DNA of 64,000 bases from Tethya wilhelma. Lineage: Eukaryota; Porifera; Demospongiae; Tethyida; Tethyidae. The position numbers and the translations under genes are program-made. Each line of letters opens with the position of its first letter. Position 1 is the first letter of the stretch. The notes below the pieces were generated by a model, which worked only from the letters and a program-made list of their open reading frames with translations, was not told where the DNA came from and searched no databases. The stretch is taken from assembly GCA_964030475.1 (NCBI GenBank), contig CAXIPT010000003.1, positions 3,944,499 through 4,008,498 on the forward strand, read 5' to 3'. Positions 10,980 through 21,400 of the stretch are shown piece after piece.

Positions 10980-11764
10980 TTTACCCATTGATGGTGCACG
11001 GGGCAATATTTAGAAACGCACTTCCAGTAGAAGAAAGGCGAGAAACAACAAGGTCTACCGGCTGCTCCTCTGGTGTGTCCAACCATGGATATTATAGCTC
11101 GCGGTATCCATGGTCCAACAGTAGCGGTGGTCCTGCCCTTCGCTTTAATACACAGGCAGAGACTCCTCAGTGAGCAATACATCAGAGTTCCACAGGGCAG
11201 AGACTCCTCAGTGAGCACTGAGTGCATCAGAGTTCCACAGGGATCTGGAGAAGGACATTAGAATAAGAGTAATCCTGTATGATCAGCACAAAACGAATAG
11301 GTAGTAACTAGTCTGGGAACGAGGCTACTAGAACTTCATTTCATGAAATTCGTGACCAGTGCAAGAACTTTTGTAGGAACTACTCCATTGAGAAGTCTGA
11401 GCAGTGCTGAACTCAGTAGGGTACTGCTTGTAACCTCTTAATAGATCTTTCAAACGCAGTGTTTTGGCGACTCATTTGGCCTTTCATTTTAAATTTGTCA
11501 TTTGCGATTACCTTTCAACACTCTTATCATCCATTGGTATACAACCAGTCAGTTCCTAACTCTCAGTGACCTAGTAGACACAGAGCTCATGAACAGAGAG
11601 GCATTCAACCAATATGGATACTATCCGATATCAAGTTGGAAGGATTTCATCGAGAAGGCTCTGGAGGCAGGTGATCACCCACAGCATACGGTATATCGCC
11701 ATCCTCCCCACATCCCAACACCCCACCAGAGAGAGGATTATAAAGTTGAATGTCCAATATCCTC
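10980..11764 (+). pseudogene. Decayed type B copy 2
   Basis: Starts with the same upstream block as B copy 1 (CCCATTGATGGTGCACGG, GGGGCAATATTTAGAA). It continues through the signal-anchor region near 11,050 with a duplicated CAGAGACTCCTCAGTGAGCA stretch (about 11,155 and 11,201). It then keeps the LTLSDLVDTELMNREAFNQYGY part at about 11,550-11,620. Multiple indels break the frame and the C-terminal half is absent. It ends where similarity to the PPIL1 3' end begins. Confidence 0.75.
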
Positions 11765-11998
11765 GGTCATAATCAAAGGAATTGTGTACACTCTGTCGAC
11801 AGACACACTGCATATCCTGAGATGAATAGTGTGTGAAAAATTTTAATAGGTGCTAATGAGATTAAATGGCCGTTTAACTTTGAGCATGTATTTCTCAGAG
11901 TGACATAGGAATGATGATCACCAGGTCGACCAGGCTTCATTTCTCATTCATAAACTCAGAACGGAGCACTCGATCAATTTTAAAAAAGAGGAAGAGTT
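11765..11998. repeat. Duplicated PPIL1 terminal-exon relic plus A promoter
   Basis: AATCAAAGG, TGTACTCTGTC-like and GCATATCC..GAGATGAATAG motifs in the same order as the last intron, last exon and 3' flank of PPIL1 (about 6,775-6,900), followed by the region upstream of A1. The relic has lost the coding frame. It shows that the tandem unit carried the tail of PPIL1. Confidence 0.7.
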
Positions 11999-13426
11999 AT
12001 GTCAAGACAGCTCCACTTTATCTTCTACTTGCTCGTCTTTACTGCAATAGTTGTAGTGTTGGTTTGCAATGTGTGGGTGTTTGACACAGATCTGAGTCAT
12101 CACTTCTTTACTAGAAGTAAATCAGTGTGGGACAGGCAGACTGAGGACAGAGAACCTCTGCTTCAGGAAGAATCATGTTTAGAGACTTGCATTGCAGATC
12201 ATGTACGTGAAAACCCTGCTGTATTCAGTGATAGATTCAGTCCACAGTCTGGATTGAATGGCTTGCTGAATTTGGAGGATACTATGACCACCCAAAGCAG
12301 AGGCTACATGCTCTCATTTCGTTACTACGAGCAACAAACTCAAGCGTCTCGCAACCTTCTCCAATTGCAGTGTTTAGCTGATTCAATTGGATCTGTTATT
12401 GTGGAACCATTTATTGTAGAATCGTTATTTTCAATTCCATTCCACAAGTTTTCATTGACCAGTGATCCCACTGATGAGTTCTTGACTCTCACTGATTTAG
12501 TGGACACCGAGCTATGGAACAGAGAAGCACTGGAGCAGTTTGGCTACCAGGCCATGACAAGCTGGAGAGATTTCATTGAGAATGCACCGAGAAACATTAT
12601 CATTCATAGCATACGCTATCGTAAGCCACCACTGAACACATACCCGGTAAGAGACTATGAGGTAGTGTGTCCAGATGAGTATTACAAACAGTTTGATCCA
12701 AGTCTTCAATTTCTTGGTCGGTATGGATTCAAGTTGGTCAGGAAATCTTGTTCTGACTTTACAAAGTCTTCAGAGCCTGTGCCTATGCAGACTTTTATTG
12801 AAAATATTTTTGGTAAATATAAAGCAAGTGAAGTGACAGTATTGATAAATCAGTTCAGAGGGCTTTTCAGTTTCTACCGACTGCCAGTGCTATCAGAATG
12901 TGGCATCAAACACCACACTATGAGTTTACCACTGATACCTAGTGTTAGGATCCAAACAGATGCATGGAAGTATTCTAAAAAGGTGTTTGATGGTCGACCT
13001 TATGTTGCTATCCTAGCGAGGATAGAAAGAGTGGTGGAGAGATATGATGACATTGTTCAATGCATGGATAGGATTGACTCAATCTTGAAGCAGTTGAAAG
13101 CCTCAAACAAGATATCGGACACTTTCCTCACAATGGATGTGGGGAAGTTTGGCAGCCGCGGTGCCGCTACTAAGAACTTACAGCCTCTTGGCGAGACACT
13201 ATTTCAGCACCTCTATCAGGAGAAGTGGTCATTTAAGGAATGGGAGGACTCGTTTGAGAGAGTAGCCTCGAGCAATAATCCAGCTTATGTTGCTAATTTA
13301 CAAAGAACAGTTGCTGCCAATGGAAACTGTATTATTATGTTTGGTGGTGGGGGCTTTCAGGTGCAAGCTAGGTTACTCCATGAGAAGATTCATCCAGATT
13401 CACAGTGTGTTTATTATGTGTGCTAG
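11999..13426 (+). CDS. Type A membrane protein A2, possible glycosyltransferase
   Basis: Intact 475-codon frame, very similar to A1 along its length: same signal anchor, the Cys pair ESCLETC, PFIVES, QFRGLFSFYRLP, RPYVAILARIERV, DVGKFGSRG and FGGGGFQVQA. It ends earlier than A1, at VYYVC, so the A1 tail of about 13 residues is not conserved. The ATG is followed by the same S-R-Q-L sequence in all three A copies, which supports this start. It is preceded by the PPIL1 relic and followed by B remnant 3. Confidence 0.8.
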   Translation: MSRQLHFIFYLLVFTAIVVVLVCNVWVFDTDLSHHFFTRSKSVWDRQTEDREPLLQEESCLETCIADHVRENPAVFSDRFSPQSGLNGLLNLEDTMTTQSRGYMLSFRYYEQQTQASRNLLQLQCLADSIGSVIVEPFIVESLFSIPFHKFSLTSDPTDEFLTLTDLVDTELWNREALEQFGYQAMTSWRDFIENAPRNIIIHSIRYRKPPLNTYPVRDYEVVCPDEYYKQFDPSLQFLGRYGFKLVRKSCSDFTKSSEPVPMQTFIENIFGKYKASEVTVLINQFRGLFSFYRLPVLSECGIKHHTMSLPLIPSVRIQTDAWKYSKKVFDGRPYVAILARIERVVERYDDIVQCMDRIDSILKQLKASNKISDTFLTMDVGKFGSRGAATKNLQPLGETLFQHLYQEKWSFKEWEDSFERVASSNNPAYVANLQRTVAANGNCIIMFGGGGFQVQARLLHEKIHPDSQCVYYVC

Positions 13427-13560
13427 CTCCAAGAGGTCTTATAAATGCTCAATCAGAGTGATGCAGTAAATTTGTTGATAATGCAAACATTCCCTGGTTA
13501 GGTTTATTTGACCACAAACTTGTGACAAATAGGCCAATAACACCACCTACTGTGATCTTT
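13427..13560. other. A2 3' flank
   Basis: Short A/T-rich spacer related to the A1 and A3 3' flanks; nothing else seen. Confidence 0.4.
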
Positions 13561-14214
13561 AATAATTATGATGGTGGGGCAATATTTAGAAACACTTCTA
13601 GCACACAAAAGATATGGCGAAAAACAACAAGGTCTACTCGCTCCTCCTCTGTGTGTCACTGTGTCCAACGGTAGCCGTGGTCCTGCTCTTCGCTTACACA
13701 GGCAGAGACTCTTCAGTGAGCAGTGCATCAGAGTTCCACAGGGATCTGGAGGAGGACATTAGAATAAGAGTATGATCAGCACAAAACGAATAAGTAGAGT
13801 AAGAACTTTTGTAGGAACTACTCCATTGTCAATTTGAGAACAGTGCTCAACTCAGTAGGGGTACTATTAAATGTACTAACAGCCTGAACCAGCAGGGGCT
13901 ACCTCCTCTCATTTCGTTACTACGAGCAACAAACTCAGGCTGCTCGTAACCTCTTCCAAATGCAGTGTTTTGGCAACTCATTTGATCTATCAGTAGTAGA
14001 GCCTTTCATTTTAAATTCATCATTTACGATTACCTTTAGATCGAGGCATTCGATCAATATCAGTGGTTGGAAGGATTTCATCGAGAAGGCTCCGGAGGCA
14101 GGTGATCACCCACTGCATATACGGTATCACCATCCTCCCCACATCCCAACCCCTCACCAGGGAGAGGATTATAAAGTTGGATGTCGAATATCCTCGATTA
14201 AAACATAGATAATA
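13561..14214 (+). pseudogene. Decayed type B copy 3
   Basis: Contains the type B upstream motif, signal-anchor segment (about 13,630-13,700), the GYLLSFRYYEQQTQA coding block at about 13,897-13,945, PFILNS at 14,001, and a WKDFIEKAP block at about 14,070. A deletion removes the SSSIDPTSQFLTLSDL stretch and the rest of the protein. It is joined directly to a PPIL1 relic. Confidence 0.75.
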
Positions 14215-14458
14215 TATTATCTATGATTAAAATCAAAGGAATTGTGTACACTCTGTCGACAGACACACTGCATATCCTGTTGATTGAGATGAATAGAGTG
14301 TGAAAAATTTTAATAGGTGCTAATGAGATTAAATGGCCGTTTAACTTAGCATGTCTTTCTCAGAGTGACATAGGAATTATGATCACCAGGTCGACCAGGC
14401 TTCATTTCTCATTCATAAAAAGTCAAAACGGAGTACTCAATTCAAAAAAGAAAAAGTT
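14215..14458. repeat. Second PPIL1 terminal-exon relic plus A promoter
   Basis: Carries GATTAAAATCAAAGG, GCATATCCTGTTGATTGAG and GATGAATAG in PPIL1 order (compare 6,768-6,870), including the PPIL1 stop region, then the upstream region of A3 ending AAAAAGTT before the ATG. Confidence 0.75.
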
Positions 14459-15913
14459 ATGTCAAGACAGCTCCACTTTATCTTCTACTTGCTCGTCTTT
14501 ACTGCAATAGTTGTAGTGTTGGTTTGCAATGTGTGGGTGTTTGACACAGATCTAAGTCATCATTTCTTCACAAGAAGTAGATCAGTGTGGGGCAGGCAGA
14601 CTAACAGCAGAGAACCTCTGTTTCAGGAAGAATCATGTTTGGAGACTTGCATTGCAGATCATGTAAGTGAAAACCCTGCTGTACTCAGTGATGGGTTCAG
14701 TCCACAGTCTGGATTTAATGGCTTGCTGAATGTGGAGGACACTATGACCAGCCAAGGTAGAGGCTACATGCTCTCATTTCGTTACTGTGAGCAACAAACT
14801 CAAGCATCTGGCAACCTTCTCCAATTGCAGTGTTTGGCTGATTCAATTGGATCTGTCATTGTGGAACCATTTATTGTAGAATCGTTATTTTCAATTCCAT
14901 TCAACAAGTTTTCATTGACCAGTGATCCCACTGATGAGTTCTTGACTCTCACTGATATAGTGGACACTGAGCTATGGAACAGAGAAGCACTGGAGCAGTT
15001 TGGCTACCAGGCCATGACAAGCTGGAGAGATTTCATTGAGAATGCACCGAGAAACGTTATCACTCATAAGATTCAATATCCTGAGCCACCTCTAAATGTA
15101 TCCTACCCAGGAAGAGACTACGAAGTTGTGTGTCCAGATCAGTATTACAACGTTTTTGATCCAAGTCTTCAATTTCTTGAAAAATTCGGATTTAAGTTGG
15201 TCAGAAAGTCGTGTTCTGACTTTTCAAGCTCTTCAGAGCCTGTTCCTATGCAGACTTTCGTAGAGAATATTTTTGGCAAATACAAACCAAGTGAAGTAAC
15301 AGTTTTGATAAATCAGTTCAGAGGATTTTTTAGTTTCCATCGAGTGCCAGTGCTTTCAGAGTGTGGCATCAAACACCACACCATGAGTGTGCCTGTGATG
15401 CCTAGTGTTGGGATCCAAATGGATGCACGCAAGTATTCCAGAGAGGTGTTCGATGGCCGACCTTATGTGGCCATCATGATAAGGATAGAGAAGATAGTGC
15501 TGAGAAATGACAACATTAAACTGTGCACAAATAAAGTTGATTCTATTTTGAAGAAGTTGAAGGATTCACGCAAGATATCAGACATTTTTCTTGCAATGGA
15601 TGTGGGGAAGTTTGGCAGCCGTGGTGCTGCTGTTAAGAACTTACAGCCTGTTGGCGAGACACTGTTTCAGCACCTCTATCAGGAGAAGTGGTCGTTTAAC
15701 GAATGGGAAGATACATTTGAGAAAGTAGCTTCAAACAATAATCCAGCCTATATTGCCAGTTTACAGAAAGCTATTGCTGGCAATGGAGAATGTATTATTA
15801 CGATTGGTGGTGGGGGGTTTCAGGGGCAGGCTAGAATGTTTCATAAGAAGATTCGTCCAAATTCTCATTGTGTTTATGACCTGTGCTCCAAGAGGGCTCA
15901 TAAGAATGAATAA
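14459..15913 (+). CDS. Type A membrane protein A3, possible glycosyltransferase
   Basis: Intact 484-codon frame. The first third is nearly identical to A2, while the middle and end differ more (NVFDPSLQFLEKFGFK, IMIRIEKIVLRNDN, TIGGGGFQGQA), suggesting relaxed or diversifying change or a gene-conversion boundary. Signal anchor at residues about 8-28. The R-x-E strand is retained (MIRIEKI). It is followed after about 180 bp by the intact type B gene, giving the only complete A-B pair. Confidence 0.8.
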   Translation: MSRQLHFIFYLLVFTAIVVVLVCNVWVFDTDLSHHFFTRSRSVWGRQTNSREPLFQEESCLETCIADHVSENPAVLSDGFSPQSGFNGLLNVEDTMTSQGRGYMLSFRYCEQQTQASGNLLQLQCLADSIGSVIVEPFIVESLFSIPFNKFSLTSDPTDEFLTLTDIVDTELWNREALEQFGYQAMTSWRDFIENAPRNVITHKIQYPEPPLNVSYPGRDYEVVCPDQYYNVFDPSLQFLEKFGFKLVRKSCSDFSSSSEPVPMQTFVENIFGKYKPSEVTVLINQFRGFFSFHRVPVLSECGIKHHTMSVPVMPSVGIQMDARKYSREVFDGRPYVAIMIRIEKIVLRNDNIKLCTNKVDSILKKLKDSRKISDIFLAMDVGKFGSRGAAVKNLQPVGETLFQHLYQEKWSFNEWEDTFEKVASNNNPAYIASLQKAIAGNGECIITIGGGGFQGQARMFHKKIRPNSHCVYDLCSKRAHKNE

Positions 15914-16097
15914 GAAGTAGTGTTAATTGTTTATAATGCACATATTCACACTGTTCTGTTTGACCACAAAGAAGCCTAGCAGACCACATCATAATGATCT
16001 ATGACCACATGCTATGTCAGTGGCAGAGCACACCTAAATCATTGGTCACTGGCGGGTGGGGCAATATTTAGAATCCAATTCGCCCAGTAGACAAAAG
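15914..16097. promoter_or_regulatory. A3 3' flank and type B upstream region
   Basis: Contains the GGGGCAATATTTAGAATCC block at about 16,057 that also marks the start of every decayed B copy, so it is probably the B promoter or 5' UTR. Confidence 0.45.
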
Positions 16098-17540
16098 ATG
16101 GCAAGAAAAAAGGTCTACTCGCTTCTCCTCTTCCTGTGTCCAACGGTAGTAGTGGTCCTGCTCTTCGCAAACACAGGTAGAGACTCGTCAGATAGCAGAG
16201 TACCCCAAAGAGATCTGGAGCCAGTGGAGGTGGACACTAGAATCAGAGTAAGATCAGCACAAAACGAACAGGTCGTAACTAAAACTTCATTTTATGAAAT
16301 TCGTGACCAGTGCAAGAACTTTTGTAGGAACTACTCCATTGAGAACAGTGCTCAAATCAGTGGGGGTACTAATACTAACAGAACCAGCAGGGGTTACCTC
16401 CTCTCATTTCGTTACTACGAGCAACAAACTCAGGCTGCTCGTAACCTCTTCCAAATGCAGTGTTTTGGTGACTCATTTGATCTAGCAGTAGTAGAGCCTT
16501 TCATTTTAAATTCATCTTTTGCGATTACCTTTCAACACTTCTCATCGTCCATTGATCCAACCAGTCAGTTCCTAACTCTCAGTGACCTAGTAGACACAGA
16601 GCTCATGAACAGAGAGGCATTCGACCAATATGGATACCACCCGATGTCAAGTTGGAAGGATTTCATCGAGAAGGCTCCGAGACAGGTGATCACCCACTGC
16701 ATACGGTATCGCCATCCTCCCCACATCCCAACACCCCATCAGGGAGAGGATTTTAAAGTTGGATGTCCGAAAGAGTGCTTCAGTAAGTTTGACAAGAGCA
16801 TCAGTTTTCTCAAACGCTACGGATTCGAGCTAGTGAGGGAGTCGTGTTCGAACATCGCCCATTATGCTGGATCTATAATGCCAGAGAACTTCATGGAGAA
16901 TGTCTTAGGCAAATACAAGACAAGTGATGTGACAATTTTGATAAATGAGTTCAGAGGATTCTTTGGTCTCTATCGACTGCCAGTGCTTTCAGAGTGCGGC
17001 ATCAAACACCACAAGTTGAGTGTGCCTGTGATGCCCAGCGTTAGGATCCAAACAGATGCACGCAAGTACACCAGAGAGGTGTTCCATGGCCGACCTTATG
17101 TTGCTATCCTAGCAAGGATAGAAAGAGTGGTCTTCCAACTAAAATATGATATCACGCAATGTGCAAAAGAAGTGGATGCTATTTTAAAACAGTTGAGAGC
17201 TTCACACAAGATATCGGACATTTTTCTTGCAATGGACGTAGGGAAATTTGGCAGCCAAGGAGCATATCTCAAAAAGCTGCAGCCTCATGGAGAAACACTG
17301 TTTCAGCACCTCTATCAGGAGAGCTGGTCCTTCAAACAATGGGAGGAGACATTTGAGAGATTTGCTTCGAGCAATAATTCAGCGTATGTGGCTAATTTAC
17401 AGCGAACAATTGCCGCCAAAGGAGACTGCATCATCATGTTTGGTGGCGGGGGGTTCCAGACCCAGGCCAGAACACTCTACAGGAAGTTCCATCCTGGATC
17501 CAAGTCACAGTGTGTCTTTAAAGTGTGCAGTGATGACTGA
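16098..17540 (+). CDS. Type B membrane protein, only intact copy
   Basis: Start placed at the ATG at 16098 (M-A-R-K-K), directly before the hydrophobic anchor VYSLLLFLCPTVVVVLLF; the frame is open upstream but has no earlier ATG. 480 residues. The lumenal part is homologous to type A across its length: GYLLSFRYYEQQTQAARNL, VVEPFILNSSF, LTLSDLVDTELMNREAF, VTILINEFRGFFGLYRLP, RPYVAILARIERV, IFLAMDVGKFGSQG and MFGGGGFQTQA. Three truncated relatives upstream show that B copies were duplicated with A and then lost. Function unknown; type II Golgi enzyme is the best guess. Confidence 0.8.
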   Translation: MARKKVYSLLLFLCPTVVVVLLFANTGRDSSDSRVPQRDLEPVEVDTRIRVRSAQNEQVVTKTSFYEIRDQCKNFCRNYSIENSAQISGGTNTNRTSRGYLLSFRYYEQQTQAARNLFQMQCFGDSFDLAVVEPFILNSSFAITFQHFSSSIDPTSQFLTLSDLVDTELMNREAFDQYGYHPMSSWKDFIEKAPRQVITHCIRYRHPPHIPTPHQGEDFKVGCPKECFSKFDKSISFLKRYGFELVRESCSNIAHYAGSIMPENFMENVLGKYKTSDVTILINEFRGFFGLYRLPVLSECGIKHHKLSVPVMPSVRIQTDARKYTREVFHGRPYVAILARIERVVFQLKYDITQCAKEVDAILKQLRASHKISDIFLAMDVGKFGSQGAYLKKLQPHGETLFQHLYQESWSFKQWEETFERFASSNNSAYVANLQRTIAAKGDCIIMFGGGGFQTQARTLYRKFHPGSKSQCVFKVCSDD

Positions 17541-17712
17541 AGTATTATATAATTCAATTTCCATTTTTATGTTATTAATTTTGTACATCACTTTCACTAA
17601 TACCCGTACACATTGGCATTACTATATTGAATCACGTCTGTATGATCACTAAGTGACAATATAACTTTATTACAAAATTCTAAACAGTGCAAGTCATAAA
17701 TTTTTTGCCATC
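17541..17712. other. Convergent 3' ends of type B and ABHD16A
   Basis: 172 bp between two convergent stops. On the minus strand an AATAAA occurs at about 17,668-17,673, which suits ABHD16A polyadenylation. Confidence 0.6.
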
Positions 17713-18368
17713 CTAGATGCTGTAGTTGCCAGCACTCGGCACTCTGAAGTACTCCCTAGGCAGTGGAGTGCAGTGTTGACCATCAAAATTGGACATGTAC
17801 TGCTCAGCCTACATAGTGAGACAAATTATAATGTTGGATACAATGTAGCCAGCTTACGAAATCTCTTTGATGTATTAATAGCAGCATTATTATAGCCTCA
17901 TCCCAAGGCCTCTCCCTCCAAAATTTTCAAGGATAGAGAGGCCTAGGGATGAATATCATACACAGCCTCTTACAAGGAAAAGTAGCATCTCTGTTTTCTC
18001 CTCCTTTGACATACCACTTCCTATTAAACAGTTGGCACACACAGAAAAAAAAAGGTAGTGAGTGATATAACCAGGTTCATGGACACATCACAATCTCCCT
18101 CCTTTCCTACCGATAGTCCAAGGATAGGATGGTCCAAACTCTGCCATGTAGAGCTGCAGTGCTGTTGAACACGACCTGCGATTCACCCTTGCCATCACAC
18201 TACCTGCATGCATTATTAAAAAGGATCAACATTACTATTATCTATCGGTCAATGAAAGTGATCATCTAGACCAAGACGACTCACTTCTGTCTGTCTCTGT
18301 CACACCTCTGAGCCATTGCCACAGAGTTTGGAGGGTTTGGTCATTGGCAATGTTGGGATACCTGGGGA

Positions 18369-18417
<49 letters not shown>

Positions 18418-18418
18418 N

Positions 18419-18463
<45 letters not shown>

Positions 18464-21400
18464 CAATGCAGAAGAAAAAATGGATGGATACATATATTAT
18501 GTGAATGGCATATTCAGGCCCAAGATCGACAGCTGCTAAAGACAAACCTGTTTCTCAGCAGCTGGATGAGAATGTAGTTGCCTCTATTTGTTCCAGGATC
18601 ATTCATCCTGAGCACAGAAAGTGGCAAGTGTGAGTGATCACTAGCTATATAACTGTAATCATATTATACTTACTCAGACATCATTTCATCAGACATACGT
18701 CGAATCACCAACACTGGACCATGATATCTACACAAACACACATTGAGTGAAGTCCTGATTCAAAGAAAGGAAAGAGAGAGGAATTTGCTATACCTGCACA
18801 GCTGCTCAGCAATGTTGAGATTGTAGTACTCACTGACCATCCCTCTACAGAATGAATCTGGAGAGAAAACACAACGTTGTGTAACATGAAGGTAGATCAC
18901 AAGTAGTAAGTTGACTACTTACGTAAATAGGGACTAACTCGTGCCTTTACAAGTGGAAAGAGTTCATCAAACGAGGCATCAATCACCTGCAAGGGAGGTG
19001 CACATGACTAATTGGATACAGTTGGACATGATCACTAGTCTACCAATCTTACCACTGCTCCAATGTCAGGGTAGCTCATGGCAGCACAAGTAGCAGAATA
19101 CCCACCTACAGGGACAGAAAGATAATACATAATCATATCAGTGTGAAATGACGTGCATTTATAAGAGAACAGGACAGTTAATGATCAGGCCGTACTACTA
19201 TACAAGCTCTTGGATATAAATAGCACCGTAAGAGGGTGGTACTTGCTGGCTCTGTCAAGTGGTTACTTCGTTTGAGCCCCAAATGTTCAGCGAGTCAGTC
19301 GCTCACTGACTCCCCAGTTCAACACTGGGATGAACCGAATCCACCACTGACGCAATCCAGCACTTTTATCTCTTTTCCAACCATAGAATGGTCTAACGAT
19401 GGTTAATTTTCACTTTCTGGCAGTCATTAGAAGGTGAAATAGGTGCAAACCATTTAATTGGGCAATGTTAGTACTACAAGCAACAATATTCACTGAAATT
19501 TTAATATTATTCATACAGCTATACAACTGTACATTTGTATGTCATTCAGTGAAACATTGCTATTACATGATACATTCTTTGAGCTTTGAAGACTGCATTT
19601 TATTCACTATAAACAGAGTACAATGTAATGCATACCATTATTTTGCTATAAATAGTCACCTTTTGTGTGTCTCCACGCTGGCTAAGTCATGTGGATACTT
19701 CGTTAACATATTGGAAATGTATCTGACCGTCACTCAGCAAAACCGGGTTCGATTCCCGGGCGAGCCTTTCCACAGACGCAATCCAGCACTTTTACTTTTT
19801 TTTTTTCAAAGAATGTATCACCAGAAACACTCACTCTTTCTTTTAATAGAGGTATAAAAGTATTACTTACCAGGAATTGCTTTTTTTGCTGTTACCAAAG
19901 TGTAATGTACAAATAGGCTTGAGTTGTCTCATTTTCACTTCAACCGACACTTGTTTGAAGACTATATTTTACAGGCTATAAGAAAGTAAACGAATACCAC
20001 TTGCTATAAATAGCCACTTTTCATAACTCCTTCTGCTGGCTAGGTCATGTGGATACTTCGTTAACATATTGGAAATGTATCTGACTCCAGATCAGCAAAA
20101 CCGGGTTTGATTCCCGGGCGAGCCTTTCCACAGACGCAATCCAGCACTTTTATCTTTTTTCCTAACAAAAAATCGCCTGAAACACTTACTCATTCTTTTA
20201 AAAGAGCTATGAAAGCAGTTGTATAACACGAGTTGTTTTTTGTGCCACAAAGTCCTGCTTTTCTAAACTTATTCATGACTAGTGTAGGAGTATTTGTACA
20301 CCCATTTGCTATAAATAGTCACTGCATGTAACTCTACCTGCTGGCTATGTCATGTGGATACTTCGTTAACATATTGGAAATGTATCTGACTCTTAATCAG
20401 CTAAACCGGGTTCAATTCCCGGGCGAGCCTTTCCACAGACGCAATCCAGCACTTTTACCTTTTTTTCTAAGAATGTATCACCCAAAACACTCACTCTTTC
20501 TTTTTTAAAGAGGTAAAGAAGTATTAGTTTAGCAGGAATAGTTTTTTTTGTGTGTGTGTCACATTGTTTTCTTTAGCCATTGCAATAGCTTTGGTGGTCG
20601 ATAGAACCTTGCTGCAACTGGTAGGCAGCATAATGATGATGCAACTACCACTTCACCTAAATTCACCCCTAGCCCTGTTTGACGCTTACCTATTGACCAG
20701 GCAAACAGTATAATGTCCTCGAATGCAAACCCCAGCTGGCTGACGGTGAATCGTATCACAACATCAATGGCATTGAACTCCTGCTCAGGAAATGGCAGTC
20801 CCTATAACAACCATACAACAAAATTAATCCTCAATTTGTAAGGATGTATTGAAGTGAAGGGAGGGATTATAATCATGAACATATTGATACATATTACTTA
20901 CTGTCGAATCTCCAAAGCCAGGATGGTTCCATCCTATGGCTGAATATCCACCTACACGGATACACACAAACACACAGTGGTTGCTATAGTATTGTACACG
21001 AGCATGCACGCACACACACACACTCACGGCTAAGAGGAATCTCCATCATGCCTAGCTCATAAAACGCAGCATTTCCCTCACAGCAGATGACCACTTTGTT
21101 CCCCTTGGCAGTCACATCTGGTGAGCCTCTCTTGTCAACAAACATACAGTCAATAGTGTTCCCACCAACTGCCAACAGTCTGGCACGATAGGCATCATGC
21201 TGCACATGTGAGGGAGTGGGTGGGTATTCTTAATAGAGCCCAACATTAAAAGAATTAAGACTTACATTTCTTTTCATCTTAGTTCTGCCTACTGAGAGGT
21301 GGGTACCTGAAACAAACAAACAAATAATAAGGATGATCACCCAATTGTAATAAGATGTGTCGACCATTTTGTGCGAGGTACACATGTACTATCGACTAAC

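Noticed and set aside
16056..16097. N-terminal extension of the type B protein upstream of 16,098
   Set aside because: It would start at GTG, lies in the block conserved as upstream region in all B relics, and would place 14 polar residues before a normal signal anchor.
18300..18577. Arg-Glu repeat frames around 18,400
   Set aside because: Frames across the (GA)n run containing an N; the true coding exon there belongs to ABHD16A on the minus strand.
19677..20456. tRNA genes (T-arm and a Lys-like anticodon arm in copy 4)
   Set aside because: The B box and T-arm are good, but acceptor and D arms do not fold as tRNA. The TATA spacing, terminal stem and 3' TTTT 30 nt beyond the T-arm fit vault RNA better.
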